In this document: positions 1 to 7,808 of the stretch, piece by piece
Layout of the letters: every line of letters starts with the position of its first letter
Numbering within the stretch: the first letter of the stretch is position 1
Origin: Anaerolineaceae bacterium
GTDB taxonomy: Bacteria > Chloroflexota > Anaerolineae > Aggregatilineales > Phototrophicaceae
DNA: 64,000 nucleotides
Assembly: GCA_002702065.1 (NCBI GenBank)
Contig: NZXX01000009.1
Span: 558,001 to 622,000, forward strand
Direction: 5' to 3'
Program-made: the position numbers and the translations under genes
Notes under the pieces: generated by a model
The model's database searches: none
What the model saw: the letters and a program-made list of their open reading frames with translations, nothing else
Told to the model about the DNA's origin: nothing

Positions 1-2
1 TC

Positions 3-434
3 ATGGATGCGATGGGGTATCAGGCGGTGAACATCAGCGGCTTTCTGACCGCTGCCAGCCGCGCCAAACTGGTCCAGAATCGGATGGCGATGGCCCTGCT
101 GGCTGCCGGTGATGTGTGGGAGCAGGAGGGCGTCCTCGTCACGGTTGAAGATCAGGCGGTCGCACAGCCGCATCAACTCCACATCGTTTTGTCCGGCATC
201 ACACAAACCGCGATGGCGCACCATCAACTGCAACTAGCGGCGGTCGAGGAGGGGCAGGTCGGCATCGTCCAGATTGGCAGCGCCGGGGATAACGGTCGCC
301 TGACCATCACCGCCACAGAGGTGCGGACCATGCCCGCTTCGACACTGCCCGACCCAACCATCACCGCCACCGTCGATTTTGTCCTCAGCGAAGCGCGCTA
401 TTATGGGCGGGACGACACCAGCAAGCCGGATTAG
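3..434 (+). CDS. C-terminal part of an unidentified protein (possibly 5'-nucleotidase-like)
   Basis: The frame is open to the window edge, so the gene very probably begins upstream and only about 143 C-terminal residues are seen. The opening MDAMGYQAVNI followed by a stretch ending in a GIVQIG strand loosely recalls UshA/5'-nucleotidase-type metallophosphoesterases, where an AMGYDA segment precedes the second half of the phosphoesterase core. No metal-binding motif is visible in this piece, so that assignment is weak inference. Its stop codon overlaps the end of the converging receptor-channel gene by four bases. Confidence 0.45.
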   Translation: MDAMGYQAVNISGFLTAASRAKLVQNRMAMALLAAGDVWEQEGVLVTVEDQAVAQPHQLHIVLSGITQTAMAHHQLQLAAVEEGQVGIVQIGSAGDNGRLTITATEVRTMPASTLPDPTITATVDFVLSEARYYGRDDTSKPD

Positions 435-1501
435 CTGGCCGCCTGCCCGAACCAGCGGTTATAAATCTGCTGGTAGGTGCCATCTTCCAGCAGGCTCAGA
501 ATCGCCCGGTTGATCGTTTCGCGGTGCGGACTGCCTTCCGGCAGCGCGATGCCATATTCTTCCATACCAAAAGGCTGGCCTACGGTCCTGAAGATGTCGT
601 CCTCGTGGGTGATGACATAATACAGCAGCACCGGTGCATCATAGACCACCGCCTCGACATTGCGGTCGCGCAGCAGTTCATAAGCCTCGTCAATCGTTTC
701 GGTGCCGGTGTAACGGATGCCCGCTGTTGCCAGATACTGCGCTGATGTAGTGCCGTTCACAGTGGCAACCCGGTTGTTGCGCAGGTCAGAAATATCGCTG
801 ATGGAGCTTTGTAACTCGCGTACGGTCGCCCCGGCGCTCAGCGAAGCCGTCAGGTTGGCGATCAGGAAAATACCGGCGAACATCCAGATCAGCGCCATCA
901 CCCGCCCGCCAATCGTGCTCGGCGGCACATCGTCATAGCCAATCACCGTCACCGCAGACCACCATAACATCTGGCTGATGCCGGGCAGATACGAAGCCGA
1001 TATTTTGGGGTTACGGCGGCGTTCGATGAACCACAGGATATGCGCCGCCACCAGAATCAGCCCGACAAACATCAACAGGAATTGCAGAAAATCCGGCGAC
1101 AGAACAGCAGCCAGTGCGTGGCTGATGGGCGTGATTTCGTCCTCGCGCACCATAATTTGCAGGCCCGCATCGAAGTAGGGAAAGCTGAAATCCAGCACTT
1201 GTTCGCGCTCTGCGGTAATGGTGATCCCGGCGATAGCGACGTCCGCATCACCGTTCTGGATGGCATCCAGTTGATCGACCACGGTTTCGACTTCGTACAG
1301 CTCATAGTCCAGGCCGGCATTGCTGGCAATCGCTTCCCACAGTTGGATGCTGAACCCGGTGAACAGGTCACTCTGCTTGAGAACCAGCGGAGGGAAAAGT
1401 TTGGTGGCAACACGTAATGGTTCGGTTTCCTGAGCATGCAGGATACCGGCGGTCAGGTTGAACAGGATGACAAAAAGCAGGCTGGTTCTCAGAAATCGCA
1501 T
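431..1501 (-). CDS. Prokaryotic ionotropic glutamate receptor-like ligand-gated channel
   Basis: This 356-residue protein joins a solute-binding fold to an ion-channel pore, the layout of bacterial GluR0-type receptors. A signal peptide (about 1-23) precedes lobe 1, which has the conserved ligand-binding Arg in GITITAERE (R99). The pore module follows: a membrane helix (about 138-158), a re-entrant loop with TVIGYDD (185-191), and a second helix (about 200-222) whose IANLTASL resembles the SYTANLAAF gating motif of animal receptors. Lobe 2 closes the protein, with D288 in YDAPV at the position usually taken by the amino-group-binding acid. The filter resembles potassium-channel TVGYGD with one residue inserted and Asp replacing the second Gly. 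Probable ligand is an amino acid; ion selectivity cannot be read from sequence. Confidence 0.85.
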   Translation of the reverse strand: MRFLRTSLLFVILFNLTAGILHAQETEPLRVATKLFPPLVLKQSDLFTGFSIQLWEAIASNAGLDYELYEVETVVDQLDAIQNGDADVAIAGITITAEREQVLDFSFPYFDAGLQIMVREDEITPISHALAAVLSPDFLQFLLMFVGLILVAAHILWFIERRRNPKISASYLPGISQMLWWSAVTVIGYDDVPPSTIGGRVMALIWMFAGIFLIANLTASLSAGATVRELQSSISDISDLRNNRVATVNGTTSAQYLATAGIRYTGTETIDEAYELLRDRNVEAVVYDAPVLLYYVITHEDDIFRTVGQPFGMEEYGIALPEGSPHRETINRAILSLLEDGTYQQIYNRWFGQAAS

Positions 1502-1646
1502 GTTCCGTTGGCTCGATGTTTTGATTCACTGACGGGCGATTTTACAGGCGGCCTGTAGCCTGTGCAAGCGTGCTGCCTCTATTCCCGGCAGACTATAGGC
1601 AGACTGACGTTCCCGGCGCTATACTGGTAAGGACATTTGAAAGCAG

Positions 1647-2681
1647 GTGAATCGGTTATCTATGTTCAACCTTCGCGCGGCGGCGCTGCTGCATCTGATT
1701 CTGTTGGGAATACTGGCTGTACTGGTCAGCGCCTGTGGGGCAACGGCGGTACAGGTTATTCCCACAGACCCACCGACAGCGACAGCGACCTATACGCCCT
1801 CGCCATCCCGAACGCCGGGCGCCAATGCCACGCCGACCATCACGCCCACACCGATCCCTGTTTCACCTACCGGCGGCCCATCGCCTACCCGGTTGTTTGG
1901 CCCCACCAGCACCCCCGCGCCAGATGAACCAACGCCCACACGCAGCCTGAACCCAAATGCACCACGCATCGAATTTTTCACCACAGATGTGGTCGCAGCA
2001 GCACCAGGCAGCAGCATTAACCTGTTCTGGTCCACACGCAACGTCGCCAACGCCAGCATTTACCGGGTTGATGTCAGCGGCCAGCGCACCCAGGTCTGGA
2101 ATGTCCCCGCGGATGGTCGTCTGGCCGTATCGACCCGCCGCAGCGACCGGGGACAGGTCGATTTTGTCCTGAGTGTTGGGGATGGCCCGCTGACTGTTGA
2201 ACAGCCGCTGGCAATTCCGCTGTCATGTCCGGACCAGTGGTTCTTTATCCCCGCGCCGGATGACTGCCCGGTTGGCCCGGCCCAGGAAACACCCCTTATC
2301 GAAGAACGCTTCGAGCGCGGGCGTATGATCTATGTTGGGCAAAGCAACATCGTCTACGCGCTCTTTAACGATGGCTTTGAACCGGCCTGGGTTTCCATCG
2401 AAAACCGCTATGATCCGGCGATCCACCCCGAATTTGAAGAGACATTCCTGCCGCCGCCCGGCTTTGTTCAACCGATTGGAATCCTCGGTTTTGCCTGGCG
2501 CCGCGACATCGTGCGCAACCGGATGGGTCTGGCGCTGGACCCGGAAGTCAAATATGAAGGCAACTACCAGACGGCCAACACGCTGTCCGGCGACCAAAAC
2601 GTCTATGTCAGCAGCGCCGATGGCACCGTGCTGCAACTGCTCCCGGATGGCAGCGCCTGGCAGATTATCACGCCACCCTAA
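1647..2681 (+). CDS. Thr/Pro-rich lipoprotein of unknown function
   Basis: A hydrophobic N-terminus ends in the lipobox LVSAC, so the mature protein is probably lipid-anchored on the outer face of the membrane. A low-complexity Thr/Pro linker (about residues 40-105) follows, then about 230 residues of beta-rich sequence beginning IEFFTTD, whose first part (SSINLFWST) looks like an Ig-like sandwich strand pattern. The start is uncertain: GTG at 1647 or ATG at 1662. The second has AGCAGGTGA about eleven bases upstream. I do not recognise the C-terminal domain. Such TP-linker lipoproteins are frequent in Chloroflexota. Confidence 0.75.
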   Translation: MNRLSMFNLRAAALLHLILLGILAVLVSACGATAVQVIPTDPPTATATYTPSPSRTPGANATPTITPTPIPVSPTGGPSPTRLFGPTSTPAPDEPTPTRSLNPNAPRIEFFTTDVVAAAPGSSINLFWSTRNVANASIYRVDVSGQRTQVWNVPADGRLAVSTRRSDRGQVDFVLSVGDGPLTVEQPLAIPLSCPDQWFFIPAPDDCPVGPAQETPLIEERFERGRMIYVGQSNIVYALFNDGFEPAWVSIENRYDPAIHPEFEETFLPPPGFVQPIGILGFAWRRDIVRNRMGLALDPEVKYEGNYQTANTLSGDQNVYVSSADGTVLQLLPDGSAWQIITPP

Positions 2682-2704
2682 GCAAACAGGCCCCCGGCGT
2701 GCGT

Positions 2705-2710
2705 TATAAT
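2705..2710 (+). promoter_or_regulatory. Candidate -10 box (TATAAT) upstream of the site-2 protease gene
   Basis: A perfect TATAAT lies in the 171-base gap before the protease gene. The -35 position (CAAACA, about 16-17 bases upstream) is poor, so this is a tentative promoter. It would give a leader of about 135 bases. The rest of the gap holds repeated GCTGAT/GCTGAA words and no gene. Confidence 0.3.
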
Positions 2711-2852
2711 GCATGAGCGTTTCAGCTTGTCAGCTGCCTGGCGATCCCATCAAACTTCTGGCCGCATTATCGTTGTGCCGTCCGCTTCACAGGCTTTGGC
2801 AACCATGCTGATTGCTGACCGGGCTGATAGCTGAAGACTGGAGATTCTATTC

Positions 2853-4163
2853 ATGCTGAATGAAACCGCCTCATCCCGCGATAACCGCCCTGGAGTGCGC
2901 GCCACCGAACCGGAGATCCGGCCCGATGAGATTTTGCGCGATCAAATCCAGCAGATGGTAGCGGCGGTGCTGGCCATTCAGGACATGACCTTCGCCGATG
3001 AGGAGGCGGATCGATTGCCCCCTGCGCTGCGGGCCTTTGGGTCCAGCCCCACCGCCCGCTTTGAAGGCCGCCTGCGCCTGGATTCTGAAAGCGCCTATCA
3101 GCGGCTGGACACCGACTTCAAGACCATCAACCATACGCCCATCTTCCGCGAGGAGCATGGCAGGCATGTGGTGCTGGCGCTGCCGGGCCGCATCGAACCC
3201 AAACCGCGCGCCTGGTGGCCGAATCTGATTCTGTTTGTGCTGACCCTGTTCAGTGTGCTGCTGGTCGGCACCTCGCTGGCGGTGGGCGAAATCGTACGCG
3301 TCGATCCGGCGCTGGCCCGCGAGATCAGCAACAATGAACTGGCGAATCTGTGGCGCGGCCTGCCCTATGCGCTGGGCATTTTGCTGATTCTGGGCAGCCA
3401 TGAACTGGGCCACTACTTCGCCGCGCGCCGTCATGGGCTGGCGGTGACTCTGCCGTACTTCATTCCGCTGCCATTTTTCAGTCCCTTTGGCACACTTGGG
3501 GCGTTTATCCAGCTGCGGCAGCCGATGCGCAACCGCAAGGTGCTGCTCGATGTCGGCGCGGCGGGTCCGCTGACGGGGTTGATCTTCGCCGTGCCGCTGT
3601 TGTTTATCGGGCTGGCCGGGGCGCGTCTGGCACCCATCACACCGGGCGGCCTGTATGAAGGCGACTCGCTGCTGTACGCCTTCGCCAAGATCGTCATGTT
3701 TGGCGAGTTTTACCCGAATGGCGTGTTGGATGTGGTCATCAACAGCAACCAGCTTGCCTGGGCCGGGTGGACCGGTTTGCTGGTCAGCGCGCTCAATCTG
3801 ATTCCCATCGGTCAGCTAGATGGCGGGCATATCGCCTATTCGCTGCTGGGGGAAAGGGCTCGGTTGCTGTACTACCCGCTGATCTTTGTGATGGTTGGGC
3901 TGGTGTTTGTAACCAGTGTCTGGCTGTTGTGGGTGTTTTTGCTCGTCATTTTCGGGCGCATGTATGCCACACCGCTGGATATGATTACCCCGCTGGATCG
4001 CCCGCGCCGCCTGGTGGCGATTGCTTCAATGGTGATCTTTGTGCTGATCTTTGTGCCCACACCGCTGACGCCTAATCGAACGCCGCGCAACCCTCTGCTG
4101 CCGCGCAGCTCCGCCCAGGCAGAACCAGCCAACATCATTTCACTGCTGACTAACGGTCAATAA
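2853..4163 (+). CDS. Site-2 protease family (M50) intramembrane metalloprotease, EGY-like
   Basis: Multi-pass membrane zinc protease of 436 residues. The zinc motif HELGH (183-187) lies in a membrane helix. The second motif NLIPIGQLDGGH (315-326) supplies the third ligand, Asp323. The segment between, GTLGAFIQL and VGAAGPLTG, matches the plant-chloroplast EGY1 and cyanobacterial subgroup of site-2 proteases. About 120 soluble N-terminal residues precede the first membrane helix (about 122-145). Family members cleave membrane-embedded substrates such as anti-sigma factors; the substrate here is unknown. The start is supported by GGAG nine bases upstream. The 3' end overlaps the converging regulator gene by 14 bases. 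Confidence 0.9.
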   Translation: MLNETASSRDNRPGVRATEPEIRPDEILRDQIQQMVAAVLAIQDMTFADEEADRLPPALRAFGSSPTARFEGRLRLDSESAYQRLDTDFKTINHTPIFREEHGRHVVLALPGRIEPKPRAWWPNLILFVLTLFSVLLVGTSLAVGEIVRVDPALAREISNNELANLWRGLPYALGILLILGSHELGHYFAARRHGLAVTLPYFIPLPFFSPFGTLGAFIQLRQPMRNRKVLLDVGAAGPLTGLIFAVPLLFIGLAGARLAPITPGGLYEGDSLLYAFAKIVMFGEFYPNGVLDVVINSNQLAWAGWTGLLVSALNLIPIGQLDGGHIAYSLLGERARLLYYPLIFVMVGLVFVTSVWLLWVFLLVIFGRMYATPLDMITPLDRPRRLVAIASMVIFVLIFVPTPLTPNRTPRNPLLPRSSAQAEPANIISLLTNGQ

Positions 4164-4836
4164 AACGGTAGCCAACCCCGCGCAGGGTGAGGATGTATTC
4201 GGGGTGATTGGGGTCAGATTCCAGCTTCTGGCGCAGATAGTGGATATAGAGCTTGAGGCTGTCAATCGCATCGGCATATTCATCACCCCACGCTTCCGTA
4301 ACCAGCTCGTTACGGGTGACAACACGCCCCGCGTTGCGCACCAGCACGCCCAGCAGGTTAAACTCTTTCGGCGTCAGGTGCTTGATTTCGTTGCGCACCC
4401 GCACCTCGCGGTTCATAAAGTTGATGCGAAACTCGCCATTGTTAAAGACCAGTTCCTCGCTCACGCTGGGGCGGGGTGAACGGCGCAAATGTGCGCGTAC
4501 ACGGGCCACCAGTTCGTCGTTGTCATAGGGCTTGATCACGTAATCATCGGCGCCCATTTCCAGCCCGCGTACCACATCGCGGGTTTCGTTGCGCGCTGTC
4601 AGAAATATGATGGGCACATCGGACATTTCCCGCAGCCGTTTGCACACATCCCAACCGTCCATGTCGGACATCATAATGTCCAGCAGTACCAGGTCCGGTT
4701 GGTTGCGATAGGCTTTCCGCAGCCCTTCATCGGCGCGATACGCTTTGACAACTTCGTACCCACGACGTTCCAGCAGAATCGTGATCAGCTGCACGGTGGT
4801 TTCTTCGTCATCAATGACCAGAATTTTCTCAGCCAT
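4150..4836 (-). CDS. OmpR/PhoB-family response regulator
   Basis: The N-terminal receiver domain begins MAEKILVIDDEE, with the acidic pair, the phospho-acceptor Asp in LLDIMM, Thr in FLTAR and Lys in VIKPYD all present. The C-terminal winged helix carries LTPKEFNLLGVLVRN and ends GVGYRFID, typical of OmpR-type DNA binding. The start was placed at 4836 because AAAGGACAG lies just upstream; a longer frame extends 15 codons further without a ribosome site. No histidine kinase is adjacent, so this is an orphan regulator in this window and its signal is unknown. It is divergent from the sugar isomerase-like gene. Confidence 0.9.
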   Translation of the reverse strand: MAEKILVIDDEETTVQLITILLERRGYEVVKAYRADEGLRKAYRNQPDLVLLDIMMSDMDGWDVCKRLREMSDVPIIFLTARNETRDVVRGLEMGADDYVIKPYDNDELVARVRAHLRRSPRPSVSEELVFNNGEFRINFMNREVRVRNEIKHLTPKEFNLLGVLVRNAGRVVTRNELVTEAWGDEYADAIDSLKLYIHYLRQKLESDPNHPEYILTLRGVGYRFIDR

Positions 4837-5155
4837 AGCTGTTCTGTCCTTTAGAGGCCCAGTGTTACAACTTATAAACACAGTTTAAACCGTAAATGTT
4901 ATGTAATGCAACCAAAACACCTCAATATCGGGGGCATTCTTAGCAAGATGGTGAAATCATCATTCGTATTGCTCTAAAGTTTAGGATGCAGACCTTTCTA
5001 TAACCTATCCTAAGCGTAAACCTGACAGTCAAAGATGGCCGTTTCATGTACCGAATCCATACGGAAACTATACGCTAAAGCCAAATAGTGAATCCATCAA
5101 ACCATATTCAAACCTTATATAATCATGCATGTAACAAATGTCAGGAGTGCACATC
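4837..5155. other. Divergent intergenic region, about 320 bases, no gene
   Basis: This AT-richer gap separates the orphan response regulator (minus) from the isomerase-like gene (plus). It contains an inverted repeat TTAGGAT (4981-4987) / ATCCTAA (5007-5013) that could be a hairpin or operator, and a TATAAT at 5118-5123 facing the isomerase-like gene. I see no coding frame with a ribosome site. Confidence 0.5.
5118..5123 (+). promoter_or_regulatory. Candidate -10 box for the sugar isomerase-like gene
   Basis: TATAAT lies 32 bases before the chosen ATG, leaving room for the AGGAG ribosome site at 5143-5147. The -35 region 17 bases upstream (CATCAA) matches the consensus poorly. Confidence 0.35.
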
Positions 5156-5956
5156 ATGTCCGTCTCATTCGCCTTGTTTGTCAAACCCTGGAAAAATCTG
5201 TCGCTTGCTGAGCTTGGCCCGCACGTCCGGCGGCTGGGTTTTGAGTGGATCGAGTTACCGGTGCGTCCCGGTTTCCCTTGTGAGCCCGAGCATATCGAGA
5301 CGCAGCTGCCGCGTGCCGTCCAGATATTGGGCGACTCCGGTGTAAGCATCCTGAATATCACCGCCAGCCTGCCCCTGTCTGATGAACGCCTGTATGCCGC
5401 GTGCGCGGAAGCTGGCATCCGCATGAACCGGGTCATGTTTCCTCGCCACGACATGAATTACTGGGCCGCCGAAAAAGCAGCCCGCCAGCAGTTAGACACC
5501 GCCCTGCCGTTCTGCGAACAATACGGCATTCAAATCGGCGTCCAGAATCATAACGGCAGCTTTGTCCCGGTCAACGAGATGGGACTGTATCATCTGGTCA
5601 AGGATTATGATCCACAATATGTGGGGGCGATCTGGGACCCAGCTCACAACGCGCTGGAGGGTATGGCACCAGAACCCGCGCTGGATGTGGTCGAGTCGCA
5701 TTTGTGTGTGGTTAACCTGAAAAATGCCTACTGGCGGCGTATCAGCCTACCAGAAGCGACATTAGCCGAATGGCAAATATGGTTTACATCAGGCCGTCAG
5801 GGGCGCGCCTCGTGGCAGCGGGTGGCGGACAAACTGCACACGATGCACTACACGGGGCCAATCTGTTTTTCGGCAGAATACACGGCTGAACATGAAGTCC
5901 CCCGGCTGATTGTCGAAGACCTGGCCTTCGCCCGAACATTGTTTGCTCAGGAATAA
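5156..5956 (+). CDS. Sugar phosphate isomerase/epimerase (xylose isomerase-like TIM barrel)
   Basis: This 266-residue protein belongs to the AP-endonuclease-2/xylose isomerase-like barrel family. Visible features are an N-terminal strand FALFVKPWK, the central strand IQIGVQNHNG, the metal-site strand AIWDPAHN and a late FSAEY. In relatives the strand corresponding to GVQNH usually carries a Glu before the Asn-His pair; here it is Gln, so metal binding may be altered. Start chosen at 5156, with AGGAG eight bases upstream, over an ATG 18 bases earlier. The substrate cannot be told; relatives include hydroxypyruvate isomerase and inositol catabolism enzymes. The end overlaps the converging gene by ten bases. 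Confidence 0.85.
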   Translation: MSVSFALFVKPWKNLSLAELGPHVRRLGFEWIELPVRPGFPCEPEHIETQLPRAVQILGDSGVSILNITASLPLSDERLYAACAEAGIRMNRVMFPRHDMNYWAAEKAARQQLDTALPFCEQYGIQIGVQNHNGSFVPVNEMGLYHLVKDYDPQYVGAIWDPAHNALEGMAPEPALDVVESHLCVVNLKNAYWRRISLPEATLAEWQIWFTSGRQGRASWQRVADKLHTMHYTGPICFSAEYTAEHEVPRLIVEDLAFARTLFAQE

Positions 5957-6495
5957 ACGCGCCGCAGATAGCCCTCGATGCGCTCCTGCCAGTTGCCGGC
6001 ACGCGGGTTCACGCCACACGCCTGTGACAGCACCCACCGGGCCACAACGGTCTCAATTTCATGCGGATCATGATCAACTGCCGCCAGCAGATGTCCGGCG
6101 TAGCGCATATCCCCCAGCGCCGCGATGAGCGCCGCCGCCGAAGCGATGCGCAGTTCCGCATTGCCTTTTTCGGTAGCCAGCTCCAGAAACTCCGCTGTTG
6201 TTTCCCAGCCGGGCATATCGGCCATATCGGTTTTGAGGGCCTGCTCAAACGTCAGGCTCCAACGCGCCAGAACCTGCTCGCTTTCTTCAACCAGGGTGAT
6301 AAGCGCCAGACGAATGGGCAGCGCATCCGCCTCTGGCAACGTCCCTTCAGCCAGTCGAAGGGCCAGCAAACGAATATCCGCTTCGGTCAATGCCACATCA
6401 TGTTGCGCTAACAGCTGACGGTACTGCCGCAGCAGAATGGCAAGCAAATCTTGCAGCGGCGCATCTTCAAGGGCCTTTTCACGATTCATTTGCAT
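5947..6495 (-). CDS. All-helical hypothetical protein, HEAT-like C-terminus
   Basis: About 182 residues, predicted almost entirely helical, cytoplasmic, with no signal or membrane segment. The C-terminal half (AELRIASAAALIAALGDM, then HLLAAVDHDP) has the spacing of HEAT-type repeat helices. I do not recognise a named family. The start at 6495 has AAAGGAC upstream; a longer frame adds nine codons. The gene stands alone on its strand between a converging isomerase-like gene and a divergent methyltransferase gene. Confidence 0.65.
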   Translation of the reverse strand: MQMNREKALEDAPLQDLLAILLRQYRQLLAQHDVALTEADIRLLALRLAEGTLPEADALPIRLALITLVEESEQVLARWSLTFEQALKTDMADMPGWETTAEFLELATEKGNAELRIASAAALIAALGDMRYAGHLLAAVDHDPHEIETVVARWVLSQACGVNPRAGNWQERIEGYLRRVYS

Positions 6496-6791
6496 AAACA
6501 GTCCTTTCTGCTTGCACAGCATTATAGTCGCTGTATTTCAACTCAAAGAATAAAAAGATTATTTAGATTTTCGGATTTGGTAAGCACCCCAACTCGCGAT
6601 GGTTTTATTGTATCGCAAAATGCCCAAATTGAACATATGTTCTAAATATAGATTTTACACCTACCCCTGCCGAAAATGATTTCCCTTGTCGCACACCGTA
6701 AAATTCACCCACCTACAAATCCACCTCCTGTTATATGCTGGAGTATTCGCCAAAAGATCAGCGGTTGCTCATACGATAGGGGCGCGGTAGA
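6496..6791. other. AT-rich divergent intergenic region, no gene
   Basis: This gap of about 300 bases is notably richer in A and T than the flanking genes. It holds the palindrome at 6631-6642 (listed separately) and no convincing coding frame. It probably carries the promoters of both divergent genes. Confidence 0.5.
6631..6642. promoter_or_regulatory. LexA-type palindrome GAAC-N4-GTTC
   Basis: A perfect 12-base palindrome, GAACATATGTTC, sits between two divergent genes. GAAC-N4-GTTC is the core of the Bacillus/Mycobacterium-type LexA box. Whether the LexA of this organism uses that box is unknown, so the role is inference from the motif alone. Confidence 0.3.
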
Positions 6792-7766
6792 ATGCCATCT
6801 GCTGCGCTCCCGGCAGCAAATCTAGAAATGAGGGGGTGCTATTTGGCAAAATTAACCGCTGGAGAGTCGCCGCGTGTACGCGAGGATGTCGTACGCAGGC
6901 ATGTGCCGTGCAACCTGTGCGGCAGTCAGGTACGTCAGCCATACTGCCCGGAAAATGGTCTGGGGCTGGTACAGTGCGGTAACTGCGGTTTTGTCTATGT
7001 CAGCCCACGCCCGGACGCCGAAGAGCTTTACGCGCTCTATGGCGAAACCTACTTTCATAACAATGAATCCGGCGTGGTGGGTTACAGCAACTACATCAAG
7101 GATGAACCCAATATCCGGCGGACCTCGCAGCGCCGCCTGAAGCATCTGGAACAGTTTATTCAGCCCGGCAAATTGCTGGATGTCGGCTGTGCCACCGGCT
7201 TCTTCATTGACGAAGCCAGCAAACGCGGCTGGCAGGTCGAAGGGTTGGACGTATCGTCGTTTAGCGTACGTTACGCGCAGGAACATTTCGGCCTGACAAC
7301 CTATCACGGTTCGCTCACGTCGCTGAATTTTGAGGCCGGTGCCTATGATGCGGTGACGATGTGGGACGTGATTGAACATGTGCCGGACCCCGCAGCCTAT
7401 GTGCGGCGTGCGGCGGAACTGCTGCGCAGTGGGGGCGTGATCTCGCTGGCAACACCGGACATCGACAGCCTGCCTGCGCGGCTGGCAGGTCGACGCTGGG
7501 TAGGCTACAAACTCTCCGAAGAACATGTCTATTATTTCTCGGTGCAGTCGCTGACGCGTATGCTCAACGATACCGGGTTCGACGTGGTCAATGTGCGTCA
7601 CATCGGCAAATATGTGCCGCTCAGCCTGTTCCGTGACCGGCTGGGGATGTACTTCCCCTGGCTGGCAAAAGCCCTGCAAGTGGGCGAAAAAGCGCTCGGC
7701 CTGTCGGAATGGGCGGTCTATATCAACCCCTTTGACATCGTTCAGGTAACGGCGCGGAAACGCTAA
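6792..7766 (+). CDS. Zinc-ribbon class I SAM-dependent methyltransferase
   Basis: The N-terminus has a four-cysteine zinc ribbon (CNLC at 40-43 and CGNC at 62-65) followed by a Rossmann methyltransferase core: motif I LLDVGCATG (128-136), the acidic loop EGLDVS, and AVTMWDVIEHVPDP. The extension after the core (RWVGYKLSEEHVYYFS) is typical of the Methyltransf_23 group often found near sugar or cell-envelope genes. The neighbouring GT39-like gene, 42 bases downstream, fits a surface glycan role, but the substrate is unknown. Start is ambiguous: ATG at 6792 (AGGGG nine bases upstream) or TTG at 6843 (GAGGGGGTG just upstream). Confidence 0.85.
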   Translation: MPSAALPAANLEMRGCYLAKLTAGESPRVREDVVRRHVPCNLCGSQVRQPYCPENGLGLVQCGNCGFVYVSPRPDAEELYALYGETYFHNNESGVVGYSNYIKDEPNIRRTSQRRLKHLEQFIQPGKLLDVGCATGFFIDEASKRGWQVEGLDVSSFSVRYAQEHFGLTTYHGSLTSLNFEAGAYDAVTMWDVIEHVPDPAAYVRRAAELLRSGGVISLATPDIDSLPARLAGRRWVGYKLSEEHVYYFSVQSLTRMLNDTGFDVVNVRHIGKYVPLSLFRDRLGMYFPWLAKALQVGEKALGLSEWAVYINPFDIVQVTARKR

Positions 7767-7808
7767 TGCGAACGGGGGTACGGTACGCCGTTCCCCGGTA
7801 ATTCCCAC

